Assembly: GCF_011758805.1 (NCBI RefSeq)
Contig: NZ_JAANOW010000002.1
Coordinates: forward strand, 496,001 to 560,000
Source: Mycolicibacterium fluoranthenivorans
GTDB lineage: Bacteria; Actinomycetota; Actinomycetes; Mycobacteriales; Mycobacteriaceae
Direction: 5' to 3'
Length of the DNA: 64,000 bases
Part shown: positions 37,631 through 46,678 of the stretch, piece after piece
How positions within the stretch are numbered: position 1 is the first letter of the stretch
Layout of the letters: each line of letters starts with the position of its first letter
Translations under genes and position numbers: made by a program
The notes under the pieces: model-generated
Seen by the model: the letters and a program-made list of their open reading frames with translations, nothing else
What the model was told of the DNA's origin: nothing
Databases searched by the model: none

Positions 37631-38233
37631 TCACGCCTGCGCGCGCGGAAGAGGATGGCCGGTGGCCACCCGTGCGTAGTCGAGGATCAATTCGGTCGCA
37701 GCCTCGGCGTCGATGCTGGGATGACGGGCCACCATGCGGTAGCCGTAGGCGTCCTCGAGCGCGACGATATTGCGGGCAACCGTCTGCGACGGTGACGCCA
37801 GCGTGAACGCCCCTTGTGCGGCACCGGATTCCAGGATCACCTGATACATCGCCACCTGCCGGTCGTACAGCGCGGTGAGCAGCACCGCGTAGGACGGATA
37901 CCGGGCCGCGGCGCCACCGAGTTCGCACAGGAGTTTGACGGCGGGATCGTCGGAATCGACCGGCAGACCGGATTCGATCGTCAGGACCAGCCGCCGGTCC
38001 GGCTCGGCGATACCCTCGATCGCTCGCAGGCGCTCGTCGTAAAAGCGTTCCATGCCGGCACGATTGGCCTCCACCAACAACGTCTGGACGTCGGGGAAGT
38101 GATAGAGCACCGCACCCGAGGTCAGTCCGGCCTCCGCCGCGACCTGCTTCAACTGGACATCGGCCCCGTGCTTCATCACCGCACGCTGGGCGGCGTGGAG
38201 CAGCTTCACGCGTCGCTCCGTGCGGCTCACCAT
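37631..38233 (-). CDS. TetR-family transcriptional regulator
   Basis: A 200-residue regulator with an N-terminal helix-turn-helix (VQLKQVAAEAGLTSGAVLYH, about residues 26-45) and a ligand-binding domain. The ATG at 38233 is preferred because AGGAGG precedes it; a longer frame reaches 38317 but would overlap a palindrome likely to be its operator. First gene of the reverse operon and divergent from aldehyde dehydrogenase, so it probably controls both sides in response to the pathway substrate. Confidence 0.88.
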   Translation of the reverse strand: MVSRTERRVKLLHAAQRAVMKHGADVQLKQVAAEAGLTSGAVLYHFPDVQTLLVEANRAGMERFYDERLRAIEGIAEPDRRLVLTIESGLPVDSDDPAVKLLCELGGAAARYPSYAVLLTALYDRQVAMYQVILESGAAQGAFTLASPSQTVARNIVALEDAYGYRMVARHPSIDAEAATELILDYARVATGHPLPRAQA

Positions 38234-38311
38234 GGCTGCACACCTCCTCGGCATACGTTTCGGGTCACTCTGCCAGACCGCGCCGGATCTGGTCGTGTTT
38301 TCTGAATTGTG

Positions 38312-38326
38312 CATCAAGTTTTGATG
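38312..38326. promoter_or_regulatory. Candidate TetR operator (CATCAA-N3-TTGATG)
   Basis: A perfect 6-bp inverted repeat with a 3-nt spacer in the divergent intergenic region between tetR and the aldehyde dehydrogenase gene. Position and symmetry suit a TetR dimer controlling both operons. Binding is inferred. Confidence 0.45.
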
Positions 38327-38435
38327 ACGTGCAGGCTATGAACTGGATTTTTACCTGTTGCGAAACCTGAACTGCGATGCAACTATCTTTCTGCGGTCCC
38401 GGTCGAGGCCGATTCTCCAGATCTGGAACAGCACC

Positions 38436-38519
38436 GTGAGGGCGCCGACGATCACCGATCAGCACGCACATGTCGCGGCTCGGTATCTGCCTTCCGCAAG
38501 CAGAGGGGTATGCGAATGA
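38436..38519 (+). CDS. Possible 27-residue upstream ORF coupled to the aldehyde dehydrogenase
   Basis: A GTG-started ORF of 27 codons in the ALDH leader whose TGA overlaps the ATG at 38516 (ATGA), the same arrangement as real coupled genes in this window. It has only a weak GGA upstream. The peptide has no recognisable motif. It could serve translational coupling or be chance. Confidence 0.25.
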   Translation: MRAPTITDQHAHVAARYLPSASRGVCE

Positions 38520-39973
38520 GCGCGGGACGATTCCATCGAGGCCTGCGGGTCGAGGGATCAGGCGGAGGCCGGACCCTGTACAACCCGGCGACCGGGGAGT
38601 CGACGGCGATCGTCTCCGAGGCGACTGCCGACGAGGCGGCGCTGGCGGTTTCGGCTGCCGCCGAGGCATTTCCGGCGTGGTCGCGACGGACCGCAGGGGA
38701 GCGGGCACGGTTGATTCTGCGATGGGCGGACCTGATCGACACCCACGTCGAGGAACTCACCGGCCTCGAGGTCGCCGAGACCGGTAAACCCGCCGCGGTC
38801 TTCCGGGATGGCGAACTTCCGTTCGGCACCGACAATCTGCGGTTCTTCGCCGGGTCGGCCCGATCGCTGGAGGAGACCGGAGCCGGTCTGTTGAGCGAGG
38901 GCTACACGTCGATGGTCATCCGCCGTCCCGTCGGGCCGGTGGTGGGTATCGCGCCGTGGAACTTCCCGATGATCATGGGGCTGTGGAAGATCGGACCGGC
39001 GATCGCCGCGGGTAACACGATCGTGGTCAAGCCCGCGCCGACGACGCCGAGCAGCACGCTGCGCATCGCCGAACTGGCCGTAGAGGCCGGCATCCCGGCC
39101 GGTGTGCTGGAGGTGGTGACCGGCGATGACCAGGTGGGTGCGGCGCTGGTCGCCGATGAGCGCGTGCAGCTGATCTCGATCACCGGTTCGACCCGGGCGG
39201 GGCGGCACGTGATGGCGACCGCGGCCACCCGTGGGGCGCGGGTGCATCTGGAACTCGGCGGGAAGGCGCCCTGTCTGGTGTTCGAGGATGCCGACCTTGC
39301 TGCAGCGGCGCACGGTATCGCCATGGGAGCGACCTACAACTCCGGCCAGGACTGTACGGCGGCCACCCGGGTGTACGCGCACGAGTCCGTCTTCGACGAG
39401 TTGGTGGAACGGATAGCCGCACAGTTCAACAGCATTCGGGTCGGCGACCCGCGCAGCACGGACACCGATATCGGTCCGCTGATCAGCGTCGAGCATCGGG
39501 ACCGGGTGCACGGATTCGTCGAGCGCGCAGTGGCCGCCGGTGCGACGGTGCACGCCGGTGGCGAGATTCCCGACGGCCCCGGGGCCTACTATCCGCCAAC
39601 GCTCCTCACCGGCGCGGCGCAATCCTCGGAGATCGTCCAGGACGAGGTCTTCGGGCCGGTGTTGGTCGCCTTGCCGTTCCGCACCGAACAGGAGGCGATC
39701 GCCCTGGCCAACGACTCGGCCTACGGACTGGCTTCCTCCGTCTGGACGGTCGACGGGGCCCGCGGACTCCGGGTGGCGCATGCGATGGAGGCGGGGGTGA
39801 CCTGGGTCAACGATCATCTGCCCATCGCCTCCGAGGCCCCGCACGGTGGGGTCAAGGCCAGCGGCTTCGGCAAGGACATGAGCCACGCGGCGGTGGCCGA
39901 ATACACCGTCGCTCGCCACGTCATGGTCAAGCACGCACCGCGCTCGGCGAACGACTCGTTCCGCCCCGCCTGA
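38516..39973 (+). CDS. Aldehyde dehydrogenase (PuuC/aminobutyraldehyde dehydrogenase-like)
   Basis: A 485-residue NAD(P)-dependent aldehyde dehydrogenase. The nucleophile is Cys280 in NSGQDCTAATRVY, the general base Glu is in HLELGGKAP near 246, and the cofactor loop is SITGSTRAGRHV. The GQDC signature is common in betaine/aminobutyraldehyde dehydrogenases, suiting an amino-aldehyde made by the PuuB-like oxidase of the divergent operon. The ATG at 38516 is preferred to 38510 because AGAGGGG at 38502-38508 is then properly spaced. It is followed by a permease after 60 nt. Confidence 0.9.
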   Translation: MSAGRFHRGLRVEGSGGGRTLYNPATGESTAIVSEATADEAALAVSAAAEAFPAWSRRTAGERARLILRWADLIDTHVEELTGLEVAETGKPAAVFRDGELPFGTDNLRFFAGSARSLEETGAGLLSEGYTSMVIRRPVGPVVGIAPWNFPMIMGLWKIGPAIAAGNTIVVKPAPTTPSSTLRIAELAVEAGIPAGVLEVVTGDDQVGAALVADERVQLISITGSTRAGRHVMATAATRGARVHLELGGKAPCLVFEDADLAAAAHGIAMGATYNSGQDCTAATRVYAHESVFDELVERIAAQFNSIRVGDPRSTDTDIGPLISVEHRDRVHGFVERAVAAGATVHAGGEIPDGPGAYYPPTLLTGAAQSSEIVQDEVFGPVLVALPFRTEQEAIALANDSAYGLASSVWTVDGARGLRVAHAMEAGVTWVNDHLPIASEAPHGGVKASGFGKDMSHAAVAEYTVARHVMVKHAPRSANDSFRPA

Positions 39974-40033
39974 CCTGGACGTAATCGCCAGATAGTCAAC
40001 AACATTCACGTCACCCACCGGAGGTCCAGTTAG

Positions 40034-41446
40034 ATGACGACAAACGACAACGCGGTCGCCGCGCCGGCGCCCGACGAGGTGCTGCCGCGCAAGATGCGCT
40101 GGTTCGACGGATTCGCCATGGCCATGACCATGCCCGCCGCGCTGGTGGCCACCCTCGGCGCGTCGATCGCCGGGCTCGGCGGGTGGGGCGCGGCGGTGCT
40201 GTGGGCCCTCTCGATGATCATCTCGCTCGGCGTCAACTGGATCTACACGGAGCTGGCCGCCATGTTCCCCGAGGCGTCGGGGGGTATCGCCGGCTACGCC
40301 GCCGAGGCCTGGAAGAGTCGCGCGCCCTGGCTCGCACCGCTGGCCGGCGTCGGCTACTGGCTGCCGTGGGGATCGAACCTGGCCACCTACGGCGCCTTCA
40401 CCGGCCTGCTGGTGCAGTCACAGTGGTTCCCCGACCAGCAGTGGAGTTTCGACGCCGGCCCGCTGCACCTGAACTTCCCGATCCTGGTCGGGCTGGCCGT
40501 CATCTTCATCCTGTACGGCATCAACGTGATCGGGGTGCGCGTCACCATGGCGTTCGTCTACGTGACCGCCGCGATCCTGATGATCCCGCTGGCAGTCTTC
40601 ATCATCTTCCCGCTGTTCAACTCCGACTGGGCCCCGATGGATCTCACCTGGAAACTGCACGGGCTGGAAGGTCTGCACACGGCCATCGTGTGGCTGTACG
40701 TGATGGCCTGGACGACACTGGGTGTGGAGGTCTGCGCGACGTTCGCCTCCGAATACCGGGACCCGGTCAAGGACACCTCGCGGGCGATCCGGGCCTCCGC
40801 GTTGTTCTGCCTGGGCGTGTTCTTCCTCGTGCCGCTGACCCTGGGCGGGTTCGCCGGCGAGTCGGCCGTCGAGGCCGATCCCGCCACCTTCTTCGTCGGC
40901 AGCTTCTCCAAGCTGACGGGCGCCGGGGCGAGCGTCATGGTGCTCTGTCTCATCGCCTCTCTGGTGCTGGTCATGCTGACCTCGGTCGCCGACGCCTCCC
41001 GCGTGCTGTTCAACATGGGTAAGGAAGGGGTCACCGTGCGGGCCGTCGGAAAGCTGAACCGACGCGGCGTGCCGATTCGCGCCCTCAACGTCATGCTGGT
41101 GCTGAACATCGTTCTGCTGGTGGTCCTTCAACAGCCGCTGGCCATCATCGTCACCGGAAATCTGGGCTACATCCTGGCTCACGTGCTGGCGGTCGCCGGA
41201 TTCGCCGTACTGCGCAAGGACCGCCCGAATGCCTTGCGGCCCATCCGGTTGCCGCGTGCGTTCGTGCCGCTGTCGATCGGCCTGGCGGTGCTGCTGGCCA
41301 TCATGCTGGTGGTGGGCGCGACCGGCTTCTCCATCACCGGCTACGGCGGCATCCTCGAGCTGGGGATCGCCGTCTCGATCCTGGCCGGCGGCGTGGTGCT
41401 GTGGTGGTTCGTCCAGCGCCGCGACCGCGCCGACGTGAAACCCTGA
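40034..41446 (+). CDS. APC-superfamily amino acid/amine permease
   Basis: A 470-residue membrane transporter of the amino acid-polyamine-organocation superfamily with about 12 predicted membrane segments; GASIAGLGGWGAAVLWAL near the N-terminus and FPEASGGIAGYAAEAW in the next helix are APC features. ATG with GGAGGTCC upstream. It lies downstream of the aldehyde dehydrogenase and probably imports the amine or amino acid that the locus oxidises. Substrate cannot be assigned. Confidence 0.88.
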   Translation: MTTNDNAVAAPAPDEVLPRKMRWFDGFAMAMTMPAALVATLGASIAGLGGWGAAVLWALSMIISLGVNWIYTELAAMFPEASGGIAGYAAEAWKSRAPWLAPLAGVGYWLPWGSNLATYGAFTGLLVQSQWFPDQQWSFDAGPLHLNFPILVGLAVIFILYGINVIGVRVTMAFVYVTAAILMIPLAVFIIFPLFNSDWAPMDLTWKLHGLEGLHTAIVWLYVMAWTTLGVEVCATFASEYRDPVKDTSRAIRASALFCLGVFFLVPLTLGGFAGESAVEADPATFFVGSFSKLTGAGASVMVLCLIASLVLVMLTSVADASRVLFNMGKEGVTVRAVGKLNRRGVPIRALNVMLVLNIVLLVVLQQPLAIIVTGNLGYILAHVLAVAGFAVLRKDRPNALRPIRLPRAFVPLSIGLAVLLAIMLVVGATGFSITGYGGILELGIAVSILAGGVVLWWFVQRRDRADVKP

Positions 41447-41562
41447 TCAGTCAACGCCTTCCAGAGTGACCGCCATCCGGGTCGCCGTCAGCTCCGAATA
41501 GCAGTTGTCGGTGTTGATCTGGCGGCAGGGTTGCCGTCGTTGGCGAAGGAGGTAGTACGGGT

Positions 41563-42144
41563 ATGAACATGCTGGCGCGGGCGGCGGCGAGCGCTGCCGT
41601 CTTACTGGCGGTTTCGGGTGTCACCGGGGCGGTCGCCGCAGCGGAGCCCGGTGCCGATCTGGTCGGACCGGGGTGCGCGGATTACGCTAAACAGGTTCCG
41701 TCCGGACCGGGTTCGGTGGCGGGAATGGCGCAGGATCCTGTCGCAGTCGCCGCTTCGAACAACCCCCTGCTGACCACGTTGACCGCTGCGGTATCCGGCA
41801 AGTTGAACCCGGATGTCAATCTCGTGGACACCCTCAACGGTGGCCAATTCACCGTGTTCGCGCCCGTCGATACGGCGTTCGCCAAGGTCGACCCGGCGAC
41901 CATCGACCGGCTCAAGGTCGACGCACCCCTTCTGACCAGCGTGCTGACCTATCACGTGGTGCCCGGCCAGATCAGTCCGCGCGACCTTGTCGGCACCCAT
42001 CACACGGTCCAGGGGGCGCCGCTGACCGTGACCGGCACGCCGAACGACGTGAAGGTCGACGGTGCGTCCGTGGTGTGTGGAGGCGTGCACACCGCCAACG
42101 CCACGGTGTACCTGATCGACACCGTGCTGATGCCGCCCGCCTGA
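41563..42144 (+). CDS. Secreted fasciclin-domain protein (MPT70/MPB83 family)
   Basis: A 193-residue exported protein. An N-terminal signal peptide is followed by a likely cut after AVAAA; there is no lipobox, so it resembles MPT70 rather than the lipoprotein MPT83. The FAS1 domain shows [19 protein letters not shown] (H1 region) and [16 protein letters not shown] (H2 region). Two cysteines (near residues 39 and 171) match the disulfide seen in MPT70. Probably a cell-envelope adhesion protein. AAGGAGG precedes the ATG. Confidence 0.9.
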   Translation: MNMLARAAASAAVLLAVSGVTGAVAAAEPGADLVGPGCADYAKQVPSGPGSVAGMAQDPVAVAASNNPLLTTLTAAVSGKLNPDVNLVDTLNGGQFTVFAPVDTAFAKVDPATIDRLKVDAPLLTSVLTYHVVPGQISPRDLVGTHHTVQGAPLTVTGTPNDVKVDGASVVCGGVHTANATVYLIDTVLMPPA

Positions 42145-42267
42145 CGTCCAGCGACGGGCGGCCGGAAACCGTTGTCGCGGTGTTGTTCTGGGACGAGAAC
42201 CCGGAACACCACCGCGGCTCGCACCCGATGGGGCGGGTGAGTTCCGCATCACACTGCGGGAGTTGTC

Positions 42268-42293
42268 GTTTGGAACCGGCGTCGGCGGGGTAA
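42268..42293 (+). promoter_or_regulatory. SigF-type promoter of the phospholipase D-like gene
   Basis: GTTT at 42268-42271, a 16-nt spacer, then GGGTAA at 42288-42293. This fits the mycobacterial SigF consensus (GTTT-N15-17-GGGTA) exactly and lies about 90 nt upstream of the chosen start. It suggests stress or stationary-phase expression. Confidence 0.6.
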
Positions 42294-42380
42294 CTCGACG
42301 CTGAGGAAGCTGTCCTCGCGGTGCCGCTCAAGGGCGAAGCGATCCGCGCTGTGAGAGCGAGCATGAAGAGGAGTTCACAG

Positions 42381-43982
42381 ATGCGGGGGTTCGCTCTGCC
42401 CGAGAGCCGTGAGACGCAGGTGTCTGCGGATCGGATACTCCGTCCCGGAGATACCTGCTGGCGCATCGCGCGCGCCGATCGGTACGCGCCGATAGTCGAC
42501 GGTGCCGACTATCTACGGCACGTGAAGGCGGCGATGCTGCGGGCCCGCCACCGGATCATCTTGGTCGGGTGGGACGTGGATTCCCGAATGCCTTTCGAGG
42601 CGGAGGATCTCACGCTGCCCGGCCCGAACCACCTGATGACGTTTCTGCATGCCCTGCTGTGGCAGCGGCCGGAACTGCAGGTGTACTTGCTGAAATCGAA
42701 TCTGCGTCTGCTCCGCGCGTTCGACCCCTACTGGTTCGGGCCCATCCCCACCGCGTGGCTCAATCGCCTCACCTCGTCGAGGCTGCATTTCGCCGTCGAC
42801 GGCGCCCATCCGCTCGGAGCGGTCCACCACCAGAAGATCGTCGTCGTCGACGACACGGTGGCCTTCTGTGGCGGTATCGATCTCACCCTCGGGCGATGGG
42901 ACACCCGCAGTCACGAACCGGACGCCCCGGGTCGGCGGGCATCCGGCGAACCCTACGGACCGCGCCACGAGGTTGCCGCGGTGGTCGACGGACCCGCAGC
43001 GCGCGTCCTGGCCCGGCAAGCCCGGGACCGCTGGCAGGCGGCCACCGGGCAAGAACTGCCCGTGCTGTCGGCCCGAACGTCGGCGTGGCCGCGGGGGTGC
43101 GCACCCGCATTGCGCGCCGTCGAGGTCGGGGTGGCACGCACGCTGCCGGCTATGCCCGGCAGCGACGAGGTCCGTGAGGTCGAGGCCTTGAACCTCGCCG
43201 CAATCGCGACGGCCCGGCACGTCATCTACCTGGAGAACCAATACCTCGCCGCACGGGGCCTGGCGGAAGCCCTGGCGACGCGTCTACGCGAGCCGGATGG
43301 GCCTGAGGTGATCATCGTGCTGCCCCGCAGCTCCGAGAGCCGGCTGGAGCAGGGGTCGATGGACAGCGCCCGAGAACGTCTGGTGCGCTTGCTGTGGGAT
43401 GCCGATGAGCATGGTCGGCTGGGCATCTACTGGCCGGTGACCAAGGGCGGCGTCTCGGTGTACGTGCACTCCAAGGTGATGATCGTCGACGATCGCTTCC
43501 TGCGCATCGGCTCGTCCAACCTGAACAACAGGTCGCTGGGATTCGACAGCGAATGCGACCTCGCGCTGGAAGCGTGGGCCGACGACCGCGACGACATTCG
43601 CCGCCACATCGAGCACATGCGCGACGATCTGCTGGCCGAACACCTCGGTGTGTCGGTGGACGCCGTACGTTCCGAGGCGGCACAGCGGCAGTCGACCGTG
43701 CAGGCGGTCGAGGCGCTCCGCGGAACCGGGCGCTCCTTGCGCAAGTTCACCGAGTTCATGGTGGCCGCGGATGCCGGACCGTTCGCCGAGAACGACCTCA
43801 TGGATCCCGACCACGTGCCCGCCTCCTTGGCGCAGACGCTGTGTTCGACGACCATCGCCGCGATGCTGTGGCCGCTGACGCAGGCCGCGCCGGGGCTGTG
43901 GTCGACGATCCGTGCCATCACCGAGCAGGTCCGCACCTTCGCGCCTGACCTGGAGAGAATGAGGACAGGCACCGTGGACTGA
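42381..43982 (+). CDS. Phospholipase D-like / cardiolipin synthase-like enzyme
   Basis: A 533-residue protein with two HKD motifs: HHQKIVVVDDTVAFCGGID near residue 150 and HSKVMIVDDRFLRIGSSNLN near 363, the two halves of the PLD active site. It begins with no clear signal peptide. It may hydrolyse or transfer phosphatidyl groups in the membrane. The ATG at 42381 follows AGGAG at 42369-42373; in-frame starts at 42321 and 42363 are possible. A SigF-type promoter lies upstream. It is convergent with the next small gene. Confidence 0.9.
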   Translation: MRGFALPESRETQVSADRILRPGDTCWRIARADRYAPIVDGADYLRHVKAAMLRARHRIILVGWDVDSRMPFEAEDLTLPGPNHLMTFLHALLWQRPELQVYLLKSNLRLLRAFDPYWFGPIPTAWLNRLTSSRLHFAVDGAHPLGAVHHQKIVVVDDTVAFCGGIDLTLGRWDTRSHEPDAPGRRASGEPYGPRHEVAAVVDGPAARVLARQARDRWQAATGQELPVLSARTSAWPRGCAPALRAVEVGVARTLPAMPGSDEVREVEALNLAAIATARHVIYLENQYLAARGLAEALATRLREPDGPEVIIVLPRSSESRLEQGSMDSARERLVRLLWDADEHGRLGIYWPVTKGGVSVYVHSKVMIVDDRFLRIGSSNLNNRSLGFDSECDLALEAWADDRDDIRRHIEHMRDDLLAEHLGVSVDAVRSEAAQRQSTVQAVEALRGTGRSLRKFTEFMVAADAGPFAENDLMDPDHVPASLAQTLCSTTIAAMLWPLTQAAPGLWSTIRAITEQVRTFAPDLERMRTGTVD

Positions 43983-43992
43983 CCGCGAAGGC

Positions 43993-44307
43993 TCAGGACT
44001 GGGGTACGGGTTCGGCGTCCATGTCGTACACCCGGGCATGCAGCACCGTGCGGTTGCGCAGCGCGGCCCGCACCGCGCGGTGTAACCCGTCCTCCAGGTA
44101 GATGACGCCCTGCCAGCGGACCGCATGCGGGAACAGGTCGCCGTAGAACGTCGAGTCCTCGGAGAGCAGACGGTCCAGCGCCAGCACGGTGGTGGTGGTG
44201 ACCAATTCGTCCAGCCGGATCTGGCGGGGCGGGATCTGGGACCACTGCCGATACGACAGGCCATGTTCGGGATACGGCTTGCCGTCGCGAACTCCTTTGA
44301 AGATCAC
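43993..44307 (-). CDS. Conserved mycobacterial protein (Rv2375-like), function unknown
   Basis: A 104-residue soluble protein, homologous by position and size to M. tuberculosis Rv2375, which also lies beside hrcA on the opposite strand. It is rich in charged residues, with IPPRQIRLDELVTTTTVLAL and a C-terminal ARVYDMDAEP; a ParB-like or toxin-antitoxin-like substrate-recognition role is conceivable but I see no catalytic motif. In M. tuberculosis it is close to mbtH; here about 11 kb of accessory genes separates them. Confidence 0.75.
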   Translation of the reverse strand: MIFKGVRDGKPYPEHGLSYRQWSQIPPRQIRLDELVTTTTVLALDRLLSEDSTFYGDLFPHAVRWQGVIYLEDGLHRAVRAALRNRTVLHARVYDMDAEPVPQS

Positions 44308-44429
44308 CGGCGGGCTCCCATTCGACTGAGGTTAGTGCCACCCGGCGCGCGATGTCCTTGCCAACGTGAATACCCGCTGTTGGTCGCCGTAAAATGGGAC
44401 GAAGACCGTTACCGAAGGGCAGGTGAACA

Positions 44430-45461
44430 GTGGGTAGTGCCGACGACCGCCGCTTCGAGGTGCTGCGTGCCATCGTCGCCGACTTCGTGACCACCAAGGA
44501 ACCCATCGGTTCCAAGTCGCTCGTCGAGCGCCACAATCTCGGGGTGTCCAGCGCGACCGTCCGCAACGACATGGCGGTGCTGGAGTCCGAGGGGTACATC
44601 GCCCAGCCGCACACGAGTTCGGGCCGGGTCCCCACCGAGAAGGGCTACCGCGAGTTCGTGGACCGTCTCGATGATGTGAAGCCACTGTCGGGCAGTGAGC
44701 GGCGCGCCATCCTGCAGTTCCTGGAATCCGGGGTGGACCTCGACGACGTGCTGCGCCGCGCGGTGCGGTTGCTGGCGCAGCTGACTCGGCAGGTCGCCAT
44801 CGTGCAGTACCCGATGCTGTCCGCATCCACGGTGCGCCACCTCGAGGTTGTCGCCCTGACCCCGGCGAAGTTGCTGCTGGTGGTGATCACCGACAGCGGC
44901 CGGGTCGATCAGCGGGTCGTCGAACTGGGTGACGCCATCGACGAACACGAACTGTCGCAGCTGCGGGAGCGCCTCGGCGGCGCTCTGGAGGGCAAACCGC
45001 TGGCCACGGCGTCGATCGCGGTGGCTGACCTGGCCGGCACCTTGGACGGTCACGGCGGGCTGGGTGACGCCATCGGGCGAGCTGCCACGGTGCTGGTCGA
45101 GACGCTGGTCGAGCACACCGAGGAACGGCTGGTGCTCGGCGGCACCGCCAACCTCACCCGCAATACCGCGGACTTCGGTGGATCACTGCGTTCGGTGCTG
45201 GAGGCGCTGGAAGAGCAGGTGGTGGTGCTGCGGCTGCTCGCCGCGCAACAGGAAGCCGGTAAGGTCACGGTGCGTATCGGGCACGAGACCGAGGCCGAAC
45301 AGATGGCCGGGACGTCGGTGGTGAGCACGGCGTACGGCAGTTCGGGCAAGGTATTCGGCGGCATGGGTGTGGTCGGTCCCACTCGGATGGACTATCCGGG
45401 AACTATCGCGAATGTCGCCGCAGTTGCTCTCTACATCGGCGAGGTTTTGGGCACCCGGTAG
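44430..45461 (+). CDS. hrcA: Heat-inducible transcription repressor HrcA
   Basis: A 343-residue repressor of chaperonin genes that binds the CIRCE operator. The winged helix at the N-terminus includes [19 protein letters not shown] and [19 protein letters not shown], strongly conserved in HrcA. The GTG at 44430 follows AGGTGAAC. Forms an operon with dnaJ2 (38-nt gap). No CIRCE element is visible in its own upstream region; a TAAAAT -10 at 44390-44395 is plausible. Confidence 0.95.
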   Translation: MGSADDRRFEVLRAIVADFVTTKEPIGSKSLVERHNLGVSSATVRNDMAVLESEGYIAQPHTSSGRVPTEKGYREFVDRLDDVKPLSGSERRAILQFLESGVDLDDVLRRAVRLLAQLTRQVAIVQYPMLSASTVRHLEVVALTPAKLLLVVITDSGRVDQRVVELGDAIDEHELSQLRERLGGALEGKPLATASIAVADLAGTLDGHGGLGDAIGRAATVLVETLVEHTEERLVLGGTANLTRNTADFGGSLRSVLEALEEQVVVLRLLAAQQEAGKVTVRIGHETEAEQMAGTSVVSTAYGSSGKVFGGMGVVGPTRMDYPGTIANVAAVALYIGEVLGTR

Positions 45462-45499
45462 AGGACGGCCGCAAACGGGCGGCATGAAAGAGGTTGTAC

Positions 45500-46651
45500 G
45501 TGGCACGCGATTATTACGGTCTGCTCGGCGTGAGCAAAGGCGCCAGCGATTCGGAGCTGAAGCGCGCCTACCGCAAGCTGGCGCGCGAGCTACATCCTGA
45601 CGTCAACCCCGATGAGTCGGCGCAGGCGCGGTTCAAAGAGATCAGCATCGCCTACGAGGTGTTGTCGGATCCGGAGAAGCGCCGCATCGTCGATCTGGGC
45701 GGGGACCCGATGGAGAACGGCGCCGCCGGTGCGGGTGCGGGTGGCTTCGGCGGTTTCGGGGGCCTCGGCGATGTGTTCGAGGCGTTCTTCGGGGGCGGTG
45801 GCGGTTCGCGCGGCCCGATCGGCCGGGTGCGCCCCGGCTCGGATTCCTTGCTGAGGATGCGCCTGGACCTCGCCGAGTGCGCCACGGGAGTGACCAAGCA
45901 GGTCACCGTCGACACCGCCGTGCTGTGCGACCTGTGCCAGGGCAAGGGCACCAATGGCAACTCCACCCCGGTCACCTGCGACACCTGCCACGGCCACGGC
46001 GAGGTGCAGACGGTGCAGCGCTCACTGCTCGGTCAGGTGATGACGTCGCGGCCGTGCCCGGTGTGCGGCGGCGTCGGCGAGGTGATCCCCGACCCGTGTC
46101 ACCGCTGCGCCGGTGACGGCCGCATTCAGGCCCGACGCGAGGTCAGTGTGAAGATCCCCGCGGGGGTCGGCGACGGTATGCGTGTGCGGCTGGCGGCTCA
46201 GGGGGAGGTCGGCCCCGGTGGCGGCCCGGCCGGTGACCTCTATGTCGAGGTGCACGAGCAGCAGCACGACACCTTCGTCCGCGACGGTGACGATCTGCAC
46301 TGCACGGTGTCGGTCCCGATGTTCGACGCGGCGCTGGGCACCTCGGTCACCGTCGAGGACATCCTGGGTGGGGCGACGGAGATCACCATCGCCCCGGGCA
46401 CGCAGCCCGGCTCGGTGACCACGCTGCGCGGCCACGGCATGCCGCACCTGCGGTCCGGGGTGCGCGGAAATCTGCACGCTCACATCGAGGTGCTCATCCC
46501 GACGCGTCTGGACAGCACCGACACCGACCTGCTGGGCAAACTCAAGGCGCACCGGGCCCGGGATGTGGCCGAGGTGCGGTCCGCTCACGGCAATGCCAAC
46601 TCGAACGGCGGCCTGTTCAGCCGGCTGCGGGAAACCTTCTCGGGGCGCTGA
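45500..46651 (+). CDS. dnaJ2: Chaperone protein DnaJ2 (type I Hsp40)
   Basis: A 383-residue co-chaperone of DnaK. J domain at residues 3-70 with the HPD tripeptide in [12 protein letters not shown]; a Gly/Phe-rich segment (about 80-110); four zinc-finger repeats [24 protein letters not shown] and CHRCAGDG (about 143-215); then the substrate-binding C-terminus. The GTG at 45500 is chosen because AGAGG lies 7 nt upstream and [10 protein letters not shown] is the usual start. Confidence 0.96.
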   Translation: MARDYYGLLGVSKGASDSELKRAYRKLARELHPDVNPDESAQARFKEISIAYEVLSDPEKRRIVDLGGDPMENGAAGAGAGGFGGFGGLGDVFEAFFGGGGGSRGPIGRVRPGSDSLLRMRLDLAECATGVTKQVTVDTAVLCDLCQGKGTNGNSTPVTCDTCHGHGEVQTVQRSLLGQVMTSRPCPVCGGVGEVIPDPCHRCAGDGRIQARREVSVKIPAGVGDGMRVRLAAQGEVGPGGGPAGDLYVEVHEQQHDTFVRDGDDLHCTVSVPMFDAALGTSVTVEDILGGATEITIAPGTQPGSVTTLRGHGMPHLRSGVRGNLHAHIEVLIPTRLDSTDTDLLGKLKAHRARDVAEVRSAHGNANSNGGLFSRLRETFSGR

Positions 46652-46678
46652 GCAGATCGCGCATGAGTGGAGCCGCGC

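Noticed and set aside
44308..44429. CIRCE element upstream of hrcA
   Set aside because: Only a GTTAGTGCC-like half is present; the paired inverted half at the required distance is not.
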